Shown here piece by piece: positions 51,860-63,682 of a DNA stretch of 64,000 bases. The translations under genes and the position numbers were made by a program. Source of the stretch: Bedellia somnulentella (Eukaryota > Arthropoda > Insecta > Lepidoptera > Bedelliidae); contig OY755186.1 in the NCBI GenBank assembly GCA_963576735.1, positions 17,037,970 through 17,101,969 on the forward strand. Reading direction: 5' to 3'. Under the pieces are notes generated by a model that did not search any database, was not told where the DNA came from, and saw only the letters and a program-made list of their open reading frames with translations. Positions within the stretch are counted from its first letter, which is position 1. Each line of letters opens with the position of its first letter.

Positions 51860-52841
51860 ATGCAAAATAGCCATATTGCCGTTTTTTTATTGACATTGGT
51901 GGAATTATTGTGGCTGCCATGATAAAAGCCAGTAAGAAAAAGTTGGATTGAATGATAATTTAGCAATTAAACAAAATTTGGTTCTATTGTGTATAAACTT
52001 GTACAAAAAAATCGACATTAATATTCTTTCAAGTTATTTTATACAAGAACGGCAATGGGGTATTGTATAAATGTTCACGAAAACACGTAAATTATAGCTA
52101 TTATAAGATATGCAATGATTTGTAATAACATTCGGTTGAAGTTCACTTTCGTTCGTTCTCGTTCATTCCGTTCAAATGCAGTGAATTAAGCCTATAACGC
52201 CTATACGTTATTTTCATTTGTTATTCTAATAAACTAATTAAATCGGTATTTATCTCATAAATAAAATTATGTGTTTAATTTAACTTCTTTGTTACTATTT
52301 TTTTCAATACAATTAGTAATTATGTAAGTTTGAAAAGTAACTTAGTATGAACTTAGTGCGAAAATAACGTAAAACGAGATATCTTTTTAATACATTTGAT
52401 TCACTGTGTATTAAATCTATCAATTTGTATATATTTGGTCAAATTGTTTTTCGGATTACGAATACTACTGAACTGATTTTAATACGGTTTTGCACGCTGT
52501 GTGCTGTATAATTAATTGATTGACTGCTTTATGTATTGGCTATGTGTTTAATGGCAAAACTACATTTGTCAGATCTAGAATATTTATGAACACCAAAGTT
52601 GTTCACTAGAGAATTATTAGTGTACGTTTACAATAGGTTTATAAACCTAATGTTGCTTGTATAAAACTGCAAAGGTTTGGATTATAACAAACTATTGTTG
52701 ATATTTATTGTATAAATAATTTCGTACAACATATCAGTTTTATTCGATTGAGTTTTGTTCTGATAACTAATCGTGTGCTTGAGAGAAACTAATATAACCA
52801 AACACACACACATACACACTTATCTGTATGTTTTCTGTAGA
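51860..52841 (+). other. Sec31 3' UTR and downstream DNA
   Basis: AT-rich. Candidate polyadenylation signals aataaa lie at 52228-52233 and 52260-52265, i.e. a 3' UTR of roughly 0.4 kb. Nothing else recognised up to the MITE at 52842. Confidence 0.5.
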
Positions 52842-53008
52842 ACAAGCACGAGCGCTATTTTATCGACACGATAACGGTTAGAATGAGATGGCAGTATACG
52901 ATACTAAGTGTGTAAGAGATGGCTGCTTTATCCCACGCGATAACTAGTTTAAACACGGCTCGTGCTTAGCAACCGTTATCGTGTCGATAAAATAGCGCTC
53001 GTGCTTGC
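52842..53008. mobile_element. MITE with 37-bp perfect terminal inverted repeats
   Basis: caagcacgagcgctatttta...cgataacggtt at the left end is mirrored exactly by aaccgttatcgtgtcgataa...cgtgcttg at the right. 167 bp in total, no coding frame. Confidence 0.9.
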
Positions 53009-53285
53009 CCTTCTGGTGTGGATAAAGAGGTGAATGAAAATTTACGACATAAATATTATAATATTAACTAGGTTATAGGTTATTTTCCATTTGCAATATA
53101 ATACATTTATTATTTTAATAGAATTGTTATAAATCATAAAATTCACATTTATTTTGTACTTATTGTAGTTTATGCTTATATTTGATTCAATATTATGTTA
53201 TGAACATGAGAATTAATTTAATAATAAAAGCATGTAGAAAAAATATATTAATATTTTTAGAGAGATATTAGATGTTTTATTTAAT

Positions 53286-53530
53286 AGTTGTGTAGTGTCG
53301 GCTTAGACTAGCACAACCCCATTTCTTCTGATGGGTGTACGTAAGAGGCGACTAACGGTATTGGGGTTTTGAGGAATTTTTGGGCGATGCGGTTGGAGAT
53401 CCATGACCAACAACCTTTATATCATCATCTTTTCCCCACTCAACTTTCCAAAGTGGCTGAGAAATTTCTAATTCCTTAGCTCTGGCTACCCCTTTTAGGG
53501 ATTTATAACCGTGAGTATATGTATGTATGT
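53286..53530 (+). mobile_element. RTE-related 250-bp element
   Basis: Full head (gtgtagtgtcggcttagact), core gggcgatgcggttggagatc and tail tatatgtatgtatgta. Confidence 0.85.
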
Positions 53531-53611
53531 ATTAAATAGTCCAAATTTATTAGTATCATAAAAAGCCACTCTGTTCATCAATCATCGAAAATTCTGCTAA
53601 TATACAATATT

Positions 53612-53818
53612 TTTGAAGCTGTGTTGTATCGGCACAAAAATAGACGAACCCATTTCTTTCCGCGGATGTCGTAATAGGTGACCTAGTACTATAGCTCTCA
53701 ACAGATAGTTAAGCTAGACTTTTCACTCAACTTCAAATAGTGGGTGAAGCATTACATATTCTGAAGCTCTGGCTACCCCTTTAAGAGTTTTATAGCTGTG
53801 AGTATATGTATGTATGTA
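53612..53818 (+). mobile_element. RTE-related element, strongly diverged
   Basis: The head gctgtgttgtatcggcacaa and the tail gtgagtatatgtatgtatgt are kept; the core is largely lost. Confidence 0.7.
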
Positions 53819-53970
53819 CTGGAGTACAGACATACCTCGAACACTCGAGTACAGTCTGGCTCAGATCATTCCATATATTTTTACTGTGTAAGATTATAAT
53901 TAAAAAAAAACAACTTTTATTTCCTTCAATACTTTTTTTATCTATTATTACATAACATAAAATATAACAT

Positions 53971-54321
53971 ACACGTTCACGCCGAATATTCCCCGAAGGG
54001 GTTGGCAGAGGTACTAATACTTCTGAACATCACGTGACTTTGTCACCTGGTGTTCAGAGTACCCACGTTTTGCATGGATAGTGTACTCACGTGATAGGGG
54101 GCAGGCCTATCGCCGTTTTGTACGAATACACTGTCACATGACTAAGTACAACTCAGCCATTTGGGTTTCCTCACGATGTTTCCCCTCACCGTTAACAACC
54201 ATGATAAATTAACCACACATATGTCTTTAGAAAAGACAAATTGGTGTAGGCCCGACCCAGGATTTGAACACTAGTCGTTTGCACGATAACCGAGTGTTCT
54301 ACCCACTGGGCTATCACGGTT
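53971..54321 (-). mobile_element. tRNA-derived SINE (family 3)
   Basis: Minus strand: tRNA-like head at about 54252-54321 (gatagcccagtgggtagaac, A box; gtgttcaaatcctgggtcgg, B box), then a ~280-bp body ending ccaaccccttcggggaatat and tcggcgtgaacgtgt. A close copy is at 60132-60480 (few differences) and another starts at 63683. Confidence 0.88.
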
Positions 54322-55085
54322 GGTTCTACTATTATTACATTTTAAAAATGTTTTTAATTTTCCTGGCAACCTACGTTACCTTTTGAGACACCCTGAATTG
54401 TTGAGTAAAAGACAGCCTCATACCGGGGATATGGGCAGCGAGCGGTTGCCTCATATGGCTTTTAAAGAATATGTTATATTATCCCCAATGAAACCCTATG
54501 CGTATTGTAGTTTAGCAGCCAATATCGAATCACCCACCTGTAATTTGGTGCTATACACATCAGCCCACTGCTCGAAATTGCATGAAAATTCTCCAGATTT
54601 TAGTCTTTCTACTCGTAGAAGTCCTTAACTTAGGACTTGAGCCCATTCCGAATAGGATGATTTGCCTATAACTCGCCACGCTGGCCTAGTGCGGGTTGGC
54701 TTTCTTACGACTACTAACGTATCACGTTAGTAGAAAGGACCAAATATTTAACGTGCTCTCCTAAGTACGACATGATATTTATTTTCAGATAATCAGGTGA
54801 TTCAACCATGCAATACGCTACCGAACTGGGTTAAATGTTCCAATTTGAATTTGTGAGGTACCTCTCAAGAATCGTTTATCGGCGTATTTAAGATTAAATA
54901 AAAAAAATATAGGGATTTTGTTGACAAGAAATTACTAGACAGGCTGTGGCGGAGGTTCCCTAGTAGCTAACACTACCACTTCTAAATACCTTTGCTTTAT
55001 GTTAGAGCATAATCTGATGCCTGTTATCTCAAAACCCACCTGACAAAAATCATGTCTAGACCATATTCAAAAAAATTAATAACAT
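54322..55085. other. Repeat-like DNA, no gene
   Basis: acgctggcctagtgcgggtt (~54680) resembles the tail region of a lepidopteran retroposon. Otherwise unassigned. Confidence 0.4.
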
Positions 55086-56090
55086 ATTATTGGTGGAGTA
55101 GGGATGACTGACATAACAGACAACTCATTTACAATGATAGGTGTCTCCACAATCAAATATAAAAAGGAACACCATAATAATAGAGAGCACACAATAGTTG
55201 ACTTCTGTGGCTTAAAATCAGATTTACAAAACACTGACTGGACCTTAATTACCAAATCCTGCGATACTGACGATGCAGCGACCAAATTTATAAACATTCT
55301 CGATGTAGCTAATAAAACCCATCCACCAAATAAAAATTAGACGATCTAAATGTACTTTTAAATCATGGATGACTCCTGGGCTTCTTAGGTGCGTTGCACA
55401 TCGAGACAAACTCCACCTAGATCTTCGAAAACATCCTAAAGACCCAGTGCGCCGTCTCATCTATAACAGGTACAAAAACTTTAGTAATGACCTCCTCCAA
55501 CGCTTGAAAAAAGACCATTACAACAGCGAATTCAATAAAAACAGAAATAACCCCAAAATACTATGGAAGACGGTTAAAGAATTAGGAAATCAGGCAATAC
55601 CACAACCACCTCACGAACTCACTAAACTAAAGCCAACTCCGAAATACTCTCATAACTCTTGTAACAATTACTTTGTATACGTAGGGAAAAACCTGGCGGA
55701 TAATCTGCTAACCTCTATAGATACATCCCAGACAGAGCTTATCACCAGCATCAATATCAGTAGTCAAACACATAGTTCTGAATTCTTTTTTTATGACTCC
55801 TACGGACTCAGCAGAAGTAAGCACGCTCATTAGTCAACTCTGTGATAGTGGAGCTTCAGGTTACGACGAAACATCTCCTAAGCTCATAAAAGCCTTTAAA
55901 GAACCAATCTTATTTCCCTTTACTCATTTTCTAAACCTAAGTCTTTCATCAGGTACGTTCCCCCAGATTTGGAAAACCGCTACGATTATCCCGATTCACA
56001 AAAATGGTGATAAAACAAACCCCCAAAACTACCGCCCCATCTCGCTTTTGCCTGTTTTTTAAAAAAATCTGGAGAAAATTGTAAAACCAA
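55086..56090 (+). pseudogene. Jockey-group LINE ORF2 fragment, frameshifted
   Basis: Three plus-strand frames in sequence carry parts of one ORF2: REHTIVDFCGLKSDLQNTDW (endonuclease end), KSWMTPGLLRCVAHRDKLHL and RNNPKILWKTVKELGNQ (linker), then GYDETSPKLIKAFKEPI and YRPISLLPVF (start of the reverse transcriptase) and NLEKIV. Frameshifts lie at about 55340, 55800 and 56060. It is cut at about 56090, where an RTE fragment begins. Confidence 0.8.
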
Positions 56091-57109
56091 AACACGAGAG
56101 TGAATGTAGTGAAAGATGATCAGGGTGAATTGGCGACGGATGAAAGTAGCATGAAACGAGTATGGAAGAAATATTTTGAGGGACTCTTTGAAAAAGAGGA
56201 TGCATCCGTTTCTTCGCCAATCGGCACTAATGTTGATTGGAACGATGCGCTGGGTGCCTTTAGTGAAAGTGAGATCAGTATGGAAGAAATAATGAAAGCA
56301 ATGAAAAGTATGAAAATAGGGAAGGCGGCAGGGTATGATAGGATAACTATCGAAATGCTGAGGGCTGGTAAAGGGTTGGTGGCTTCTTGGTTGTACTTCC
56401 TTTTCCAAAAGTGCTGGTCGAGTGGCAAAGTACCACAAGACTGGTGCAAGGCGGTGATTGTGCCCCTGTATAAAGGAAAAGGGTCACGCCAGGAGGCTAA
56501 AAACTACCGCGGCATTAGCCCACTCAGCATTGTCGGTAAATTGTATGCAAAGGTATTGATTGAAAGAGTGATGAATGAAACTGATGAGAAAATATGGGAT
56601 GTGCAAGCAGGATTTAGGAAAGGAATTGGATGTATGGATCAAATCTTCTCTCTAAGGAGCATCACCGAAAAGTTCTTAGCTAAGAACCAAAAGGTGTATT
56701 GCTCCTTCATTGATTTAGAGAAGGCGTATGATAGGGTGGTAAGAATGGGTTTATGGGAGGTGTTATCCAAGTTCGGTCTGGGGAGTCAACTTATACGTGC
56801 ATTGGTATCACTCTATGAGGATTCTAGTGCATGTGTAAGAGTAAACGGGGAAAACACTGACTGGTTCGGAATCTCTAGGGGTGTCCGACAGGGATGTGTA
56901 GCTTCTCCGTGGCTCTTAAATTTTTTCATGGATGACTGTTTGACAGAGTTGCGTGAAAGTGATTATGGACTAAGAATGGGTGGATTCATCATTAAATGCC
57001 TCTTGTATGCTGACGATCAAGTGCTACTTGCATCATCGGCAGAAGAGTTGCAAGAGATGATGAATATTGTATGTGAGTCTTTGTAAGAAAGGGAATGAGG
57101 GTGAATGTG
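56091..57109 (+). pseudogene. RTE LINE fragment (reverse transcriptase), close relative of 6136-9539
   Basis: The frame 56100-57086 encodes DDQGELATDESSMKRVWKKY, KIGKAAGYDRITIEMLRAGK, YRGISPLSIVGKLYAKV, FIDLEKAYDRVVRMG, RGVRQGCVASPWLLN and LLYADDQVLL. It differs from the intact RTE only by scattered substitutions, then loses frame at SESL (57086) and ends at gaatgtg (57109). Both ends are truncated, so it arrived by recombination or rearrangement rather than by a simple 5'-truncated insertion. Confidence 0.88.
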
Positions 57110-57659
57110 TTTTTGATATACACGATTCGCCGTAGGTATTTCGCAACATTTTTAGTGATTCACCACATGAAATATCATTTGAAACACAAAATTTAAGGCA
57201 TACTCTTTGTTCAACTCACTGTGTACTACTCTTTTTACACAGTAGTGGTACACAGTGTGATAGAACAGCAGCAGCAGCATTCGGGAATAGTCACATGGAG
57301 TGCGACTTTATGCATTCTGCAATTAAAAATGCCAGAAAACACGAAAGTATTTTTATGATGAATATGGGGAATATGGTTATATGAATATTTAAATTTCACG
57401 TTCACAAAATAACAAAAACAAGTATGCGGAGCCTTACAAAGTAATCGAACTTAAATACAAAGACTTATGGGATTTGCAAACTTTAGCTGCATCTACTATT
57501 GAAAATAGTAACACTCACGAATACGGAGAAAAAGTATCTTTACTGAAAATGTTGTGTTTAAATTTTAAGAAAGCGAATCAAAGTATTTTTTTTACAAATT
57601 TAATCATAGTGCAGAATATAAAATATTTAATGTTGCCCAGCAAAGTCGCCGCAGCATTA
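57110..57659 (+). other. Unassigned stretch with one coding-like segment
   Basis: About 57420-57655 reads YAEPYKVIELKYKDLWDLQT and SLLKMLCLNFKKANQSIFF in one plus-strand frame, with better codon texture than the neighbourhood. I do not recognise it with certainty; it may be debris of another transposable-element or host gene. Confidence 0.35.
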
Positions 57660-59101
57660 TAAAAAACAGAACGGGGGACGTAACTGATAAGAACAATTAT
57701 CGTCCTATATCCTTGGCTACAGTCCTGGCGAAGGTGCTTGACGGACTTCTAGACTCCCTTCTTGATAAATATCTCCACCTCCATGATGCACAGTTTGGGT
57801 TCCGCCGGGGCCTATCAACTGAGAGTGCTATACTGAGCCTGAAGCACACAATACAATATTGCACGCAGCGTAGGACGCCCGTGTATGCGTGTTTCCTAGA
57901 CCTATCACGAGCGTTCGACACTGTGTCCTACCATGTGCTTTGGGACAAGCTGCGGGGGAGGGATGTGCCGGCGGAACTGTTATGCATTTTCCAGTTTTGG
58001 TATGGAAATCAAGATAACCGGGTTAGGTGGGACAATAAAGTTTCTGAGTCTTTCAGGCTGGGGTGTGGAGTAAGACAAGGTGGACTTACGTCCCCCAAAC
58101 TGTTTAACCTATATATAAATGACCTGATCGTTGGGCTTAGCAGCAGGCGCATCGGATGTCGCGTGGATGATGTTACTATAAATAACATCAGTTACGCTGA
58201 CGATATGGTCTTGGTGACACCATCAGTCAGAGCTCTGAATGATCTGCTTCATATGTGTGAAGAGTACGCTCTGAAGCACGGTTTGGCGTATAATCATAAG
58301 AAGAGCGAGTACATGGTCTTTAGGGCTGTCGGTGGAAAGATTCCTGATCATGTTCCAACAATTAAATTAAATGGTGTTGAGCTAAAGCGAGTGTACCAAT
58401 TTAAATATCTAGGACACTTTATTACCGACGACCTTAGGGACCATGCAAATATAGAGAGGGAACGTAGGGCGATGGCAGTCAGGTGTAATATGCTGGTACG
58501 CAGGTTTGCGCGTTGTAGTCAGTCTGTTAAAATAACACTGTTTAAATCTTACTGTCAAGTCTTCTACACGTGCAGCCTGTGGGCCAGCTTTACACAAAAG
58601 GCTGTCAACGCTCTACGCGTTCAGTACAATAATGGATTCAGAATGTTGTTGGGGCTGCCTCGATTCTGCAGCGCATCTGGCATGTTTGCCGCGGCGCGCA
58701 CTGATGACTTTTACGCGATAATGCGCAAAAAGGCAGCGTCATTGCTCTGCAGAGTTCGGGCTAGCTCTAACTCCATTCTGAAAACCATCGCTGGAAGGTA
58801 CGACTCGCCAATCTTTCGTCATCTCTCCAATGTATTGGTTAGGGGGAATGAGGGGCAAATTTATAGAAACTTATTTTATCATTAATTGAGTTTTAGGTTT
58901 GATTTAATTTAATGTGATCTATATTGTAATTTATTTTTATTTTGTTTTGATTTAAATCGTAATTTATTTTATTTTATTTTAATTGGATGTAATTGTTAAT
59001 TAAGTTTCATTTTAATTTTTAATACTAATATAGCTCTTAAGTGTTACTAATACAAATGGATCCATTGTTATCTGAAATAAATAAATTATTATTATTATTA
59101 T
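57660..59101 (+). mobile_element. CR1/L2-group LINE, 5'-truncated, (ATT)n tail
   Basis: Starts inside the reverse transcriptase (KNNYRPISLATVLAKV before the first Met) and runs through the intact C-terminus (58885), an AT-rich 3' UTR and an (ATT)n run at 59086-59101. Confidence 0.85.
57713..58885 (+). pseudogene. Reverse transcriptase of truncated LINE (390 aa open)
   Basis: QFGFRRGLSTESAILSLKHT, ACFLDLSRAFDTVSYHVLW (catalytic Asp), GVRQGGLTSPKLFNLYINDL and NNISYADDMVLVTPS (Asp pair) define the reverse transcriptase; FKYLGHFITDDL and a Cys/Arg-rich C-terminus follow. The frame is uninterrupted, but endonuclease and ORF1 are missing. The motif set (AFDTVSYHVLWDKL, YGNQ-x2-RVRW) differs from the other LINEs here, so it is a fourth lineage. 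Confidence 0.85.
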
Positions 59102-59561
59102 AACATTTCAGATTCTGTTGAGCTCCCGCGAGCTTATCACGGTCTGCTGTCTATTTCTCACCAAATAAAAAAGGATTTAAACTGGGCAAAGATGATCTCA
59201 TACCACAAGATTTACATTCTTGGTACCAGAGTTTAAAAATGTTGTTTTTCATTTCGAAGATGAAAATGAAACACATTTTTAATTAAATTTACTTACTTTT
59301 ATAATTTTTCACTTTTATTGTTAAAAAAAAAGTACAAGTGAATCTGTATTAATTTATTTTTTTATTAATATTTTTTAAAGCCACTTCAAGCTTGAGTTTA
59401 ATCTCATCAATACTTTTGATGAGGTTTTGTACTTGAGAACTCAAATTCTTTATTTTAATAAATTTAAGTATTTCGGAGGCTCGTTTCATTATCCACGAGT
59501 TAACTGTAAAATTATTTGATTTGCTAAAATTATAAACAACAAGAGAGGTATATATTAAATT

Positions 59562-59850
59562 ATGCCACTGCCCCGAACTTGATCAAGTACTCCTGGGCTT
59601 TCACGGTTAAGATACCGACCCTCTTACCTGGGTACTCCTGGATCATTGGAATGGGCGCCCCGGCCCTGTGAAATGGGCTCTCCTGGGTGTTGTATATAGT
59701 ACTTTCGCGATTAAGATCCCGACCCTTTGACCTGGGTACTCCTGGATCATCGCAAAAGGCACCCCGGCCCTGTGAACTGGGTTCTCTTGGACGCGTACAC
59801 AGTAAAGACCACGACCCTTTCAGCAGCGGGGTCTCCTTGGTCTTCATTAA
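59562..59850. repeat. 104-bp tandem repeat, ~2.7 diverged copies
   Basis: cctgggtactcctggatcat recurs at 59627 and 59731, with ccccggccctgtgaa and attaagatcccgaccctt following at constant spacing; partial copies flank them. The minus strand is open for 95 codons through the array (VGILTVKAQEYLIKF), but I recognise no family. Confidence 0.7.
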
Positions 59851-60131
59851 TTTCCATATTCTGAATCTTTGAACTTAATGCTTAAAATCCCGTATAGCGT
59901 TTTTCTTTAAACCTGAATTTCCTATTAAAGGAATATATATTTGTATAATATCGTAAACAATAAGTCTTTATATTCTTATTAATTTTAATTCATTTAATGA
60001 AAATAGTCTAGGTTTGCAAGATTTGTAAATTATAAACATACTTTAAGCCCTTTCAAGCTCATCTCATAGAGCTGACTAAGCCAAATCCTTATACTTTTAT
60101 TCAATACATAAGCATAATAAGCATAAGCATA

Positions 60132-60480
60132 AACGTTCACGCCGAATATCCCCGAAGGGGTTGGCAGAGGTACTAATACTTCTAAACATCACGTGACTTT
60201 GTCACCTGGTGTTCAGAGTACCCACGTTTTGCATGGACAGTGTACTCACGTGATAGGGGGCAGGCCTATCGCCGTTTTGTACGAATACACTGTCACATGA
60301 CTAAGTACAACTCAGCCATGTGGGTTTCCTCACGATGTTTTCCCTCACCGTTAACAACCATGATAAATTAACCACACATATGTCTTTAGAAAAGACAAAT
60401 TGGTGTATGCCCGACCCAGGATTTGAACACTAGTCGTTTGCACGATAACCGAGTGTTCTACCCACTGGGCTATCACGGTT
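60132..60480 (-). mobile_element. tRNA-derived SINE (family 3), second copy
   Basis: Almost the same sequence as 53971-54321 in the same orientation. The minus-strand head is at 60411-60480. Confidence 0.88.
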
Positions 60481-60589
60481 GTTTATTCATTACATACTGG
60501 CAATTGTCATTTTGTAATTATTATTTAGTATCTATAGCATAAATCTAGGTCCATTAGAAGTGCTATTATATTTGAGGATTGCCCTCGAT

Positions 60590-60810
60590 TTCCCTATGAT
60601 CTATTATCAGATCCTGAATAGGTGACGATGGAACCACCTGGGGAGTACACCCTTTCGAACAAAATTAAATAAACGTATCGGTCCCGGCGTTTTCGATTAA
60701 TTGGTGAACATACATAAAAAAAGGACGAATTAATAACCTCCTCCTTTTTTATAAGTCGGTTAAAAATTAAGATGACGTATGATGATATGATCGAGATCGA
60801 GTGATTCAAT
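60590..60810. repeat. Lepidopteran repeat fragment
   Basis: aataacctcctcctttttta and taagtcggttaaaaattaag are a familiar repeat terminus; gatggaaccacctggggagt is upstream. No frame. Confidence 0.45.
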
Positions 60811-61334
60811 AAGAAGACATACAGCAATATACATCCCCAAGGGGCACCTCAGTGAGATAAACACCGTTCAGTAAAGTACAGACTTCTGGAATGTTTCCGT
60901 TACGGGAAATACAGCTTTGATTAAAAACATTTTCGTTTCTTAAGAAAATGTACTTACGTTTGTAGGCGTGTCACGAATCCTATTAATTCTCGTCGATCCC
61001 ACTTCTGAATTATTAGTGACAAAGATGGTAAACTATTTAAAATTATATTAATCAATCAAAAATACAATAAAATGCTTAGCTCAACAATATCTTGTCATTT
61101 TCCGTTGATTTTTCGACAATGCCTCTTTTGTTAGCCGGTCACCATGCCAAAAGACCATGGAGTATCCAATCATCATCATCTCCATCCTCAACCTTCTCTC
61201 GATCGTGGCGCCGCCTCTCCTAAACGGGTAACTTTAGTACTAATACGATACATTATATTTTTATATTTATTTACACAATAATAAGCAATTATAGCAAAGG
61301 CTTACATTACTTTACTGAATGTTAGGCAAGTTGA

Positions 61335-61560
61335 TGCCAATACGACTAACGGTATTGGGGCTTTTGAGGGATTTTTGGGCGATGTGGTTGGAAACCCATC
61401 ACCAACAACCTATATATCACCATCTTTTCTTCTTTATTCACCATCTTTTCCCCACGCAACTTCCAAAAGTGGCTGAGTAATTTCTAATTCCTTAGCTCTG
61501 GCTACCCTTTCTTGGGATTTATAGCCGTGTATGATTTATGTATGTACCTATAGTATGTAT
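61335..61560 (+). mobile_element. RTE-related element, 5'-truncated
   Basis: Begins gccaatacgactaacggtat, with core gggcgatgtggttggaaacc, a duplicated ccatcttttc segment, and a tail with tatgtatgta. Confidence 0.8.
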
Positions 61561-61639
61561 GTATATAATACACACATAGATAACGACTGTAATACCACAA
61601 TCATTGGGAAAAACAACTTTCATGCAAATGCGTGAGAGG

Positions 61640-61910
61640 GGGGTCAATGCGTCTTTACTAAAGTCAAATGTTTGGTTAATTTATCATGGTTGTTAACAGT
61701 GTGGGAATATTTCGTGAGGAAAACTACATTACTAAGTTGTACTAATTCATGCTATAGTTTACTTATACAAAACGTTACAGGGGTGCAATGATGTCAATAT
61801 ACTGTCCAAGCCAAACTTGAGTTCTCTGAACAATACAGTACAATAATCTCACGTGATGTTAAGAAAAGTATGTACCTCTGCTACCCCTTCGGGGATACAC
61901 GGCGTATACT
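61640..61910 (+). repeat. Family 3 SINE body, degenerate, head missing
   Basis: taatttatcatggttgttaa, atttcgtgaggaaaactaca, tacaaaacgttacagg and tgctaccccttcggggatac follow the order of the SINE body, with many changes. Confidence 0.65.
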
Positions 61911-62712
61911 TTTTAGTCTTGAATTGAGATACAAATAAAATCTAAGACCCAGAAGCAAGACAACTATCAATTAAACCACAGACATCGTCTTAAAAGTGAC
62001 TATGGAATTGATAATTCTAAATGAAAGTTGCAAGCTTAGCTTAAACACCCACACTAAACCACTCTTTCGCAAACCGTGCTAAAACTCACAGAAACAGAGA
62101 TATTATCTACAAAAAGTTAATTAAAGATGCAAACCGAGTTTGTCCGAAAAAGAGCGCGAGATAACGATCGGGCGCTGCCATAAATCTGCCTACGCCGCAA
62201 GGGTTGAAGATACGAGCGGACATGGCCGCTTCCACCGACAATTTATATGTTTACCCGCACGAGGACTGCTAACCCATGATCGGGTTCAGCCCGGAATGGA
62301 ACTTCTTAGCGGTAAATTACTTCTTGGTTTATGGATTAAAGCGAGAACCACATTTTTTTGTGGAAATTTAACATAGGTGTAGGATAGGTCTTTTAATAAA
62401 AAATGAATAAATGTATATGACAAATACAGTTAAGATATAATAAATACATTAAAACTAAGTTAAAATGAACTTCAATGTTTTAATGGCATCAAGATGAAAG
62501 TACAAAGCTGACAACAGGAAAAGGTTTATAAAATGGAATAGAATGGATCAGCCACTTTTGAAAACGGGGGAGGGGGGCTACTGCCTAACGAATCACGTTA
62601 ACATCTCAAAATTCCTAGTCACCATTGACATAAGAAATACTGTGCAAGGAGAAATATTTGAGTTTGATTGGCTATCATTATCTTCTTACACTACATATAT
62701 TTTACTTAATAA
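61911..62712. other. No gene recognised
   Basis: A GC-richer patch at 62140-62300 is open for 78 codons (plus strand) but has no recognisable protein signature. The rest is AT-rich. Confidence 0.4.
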
Positions 62713-62971
62713 TTACATACATACATACATATACTCACTGCTTTAAATACCTAGAAGGGGTAGCCAGAGCTAAGGAATTAGAAATTCCCTAGCCACTTTT
62801 GGAAGTTGTGTGGAAAAAAGATGGTAAAATAAGGTAAAATAAAGGTTGTTGGTGATGGGTCTCCAACCGCATCGCCCAAAAATCCCCTAAAACCCTAATA
62901 CCGTTAGTCGCCTCTTACGGACACCCACCGGAAGGAATGGGGTAGTGCTATTCTAAGCCGACACTACACAG
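62713..62971 (-). mobile_element. RTE-related 250-bp element
   Basis: (catacata)n tail at left, ccaaccgcatcgcccaaaaa core, and head ...ctaagccgacactacacagc at right; complete. Confidence 0.85.
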
Positions 62972-63359
62972 CAATTATACATTTATTGTAAAAATATTTC
63001 CGGATTCGGTATAACCTGAAAGAAAAAATACCAGAAAATAATTACGATACATTTTCATTTCGCAAAATATTTTATAGTCTCTGCCTACACCAGCACTTAA
63101 AGCAATACAAATAATTGCTACAAGCGAGTATCGAGCTTTAAGAGCACTCAACTCGACAATTACTGAGGCTGTTAAGAAAAACTGGGAACGACACAAATAC
63201 TACACCCAGTTTTATTATTCGCGTTTTAATGTTCATATTTCTTCACGCTGTATTTACTTAAAGTGTTGGTAGCCTGAGATGTTTTGATATTACTGTGCTC
63301 TACTTAAATTTGTTATTTTATCATCTTTATTAATTTTTGAATAGATTAAGTTTGTTGTT

Positions 63360-63515
63360 TTTTGGGCGATGCGGTTTGAGACCCATCACCAACGATACTT
63401 TATTTCTACCATTTTGTACCCTAGGAACTTCCAATCCTTATGAGGAGCTGATTACCTCTAAAGCTCTGGCTACCCCTTTTTGGGATGTATGGCCGTGAGT
63501 ATACGTATGTGTGTG
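63360..63515 (+). mobile_element. RTE-related element, 5'-truncated
   Basis: gggcgatgcggtttgagacc, aaagctctggctaccccttt and a short tail gtatacgtatgtgtgtg. Confidence 0.75.
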
Positions 63516-63682
63516 ATACAACTGAGCAATGTTAGTCTATAAAACCGGGGTGGATTAAATGAGGGCTTCAAGGAATCGTGATGGCACTGCAATTTCTAAT
63601 TGCGTACTTGTATCATACGGCTATTTCATAACACACATGTAAAAAAAACATACATATTAGTCATGACATAGTCATATTATAC

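Larger units (their letters stand above)
42693..50212 (+). mobile_element. CR1/Jockey-group LINE, 5'-truncated, split by an LTR element
   Basis: The unit holds ORF1 (frame from 42694; Met 42739), ORF2 (44296-44662 and 47190-49690), a 3' UTR and an (AAAT)n tail at 50188-50212. Removal of the 2523-bp LTR element plus one 4-bp duplication leaves ORF2 in a single frame, so ORF2 was intact when hit. The LINE itself lies in Sec31 intron 18, in the gene's orientation. Confidence 0.88.

Noticed and set aside
62140..62376. 78-residue protein-coding gene
   Set aside because: No recognisable domain, no splice context and no repeat of codon bias; a chance open frame in a slightly GC-rich patch is more likely.
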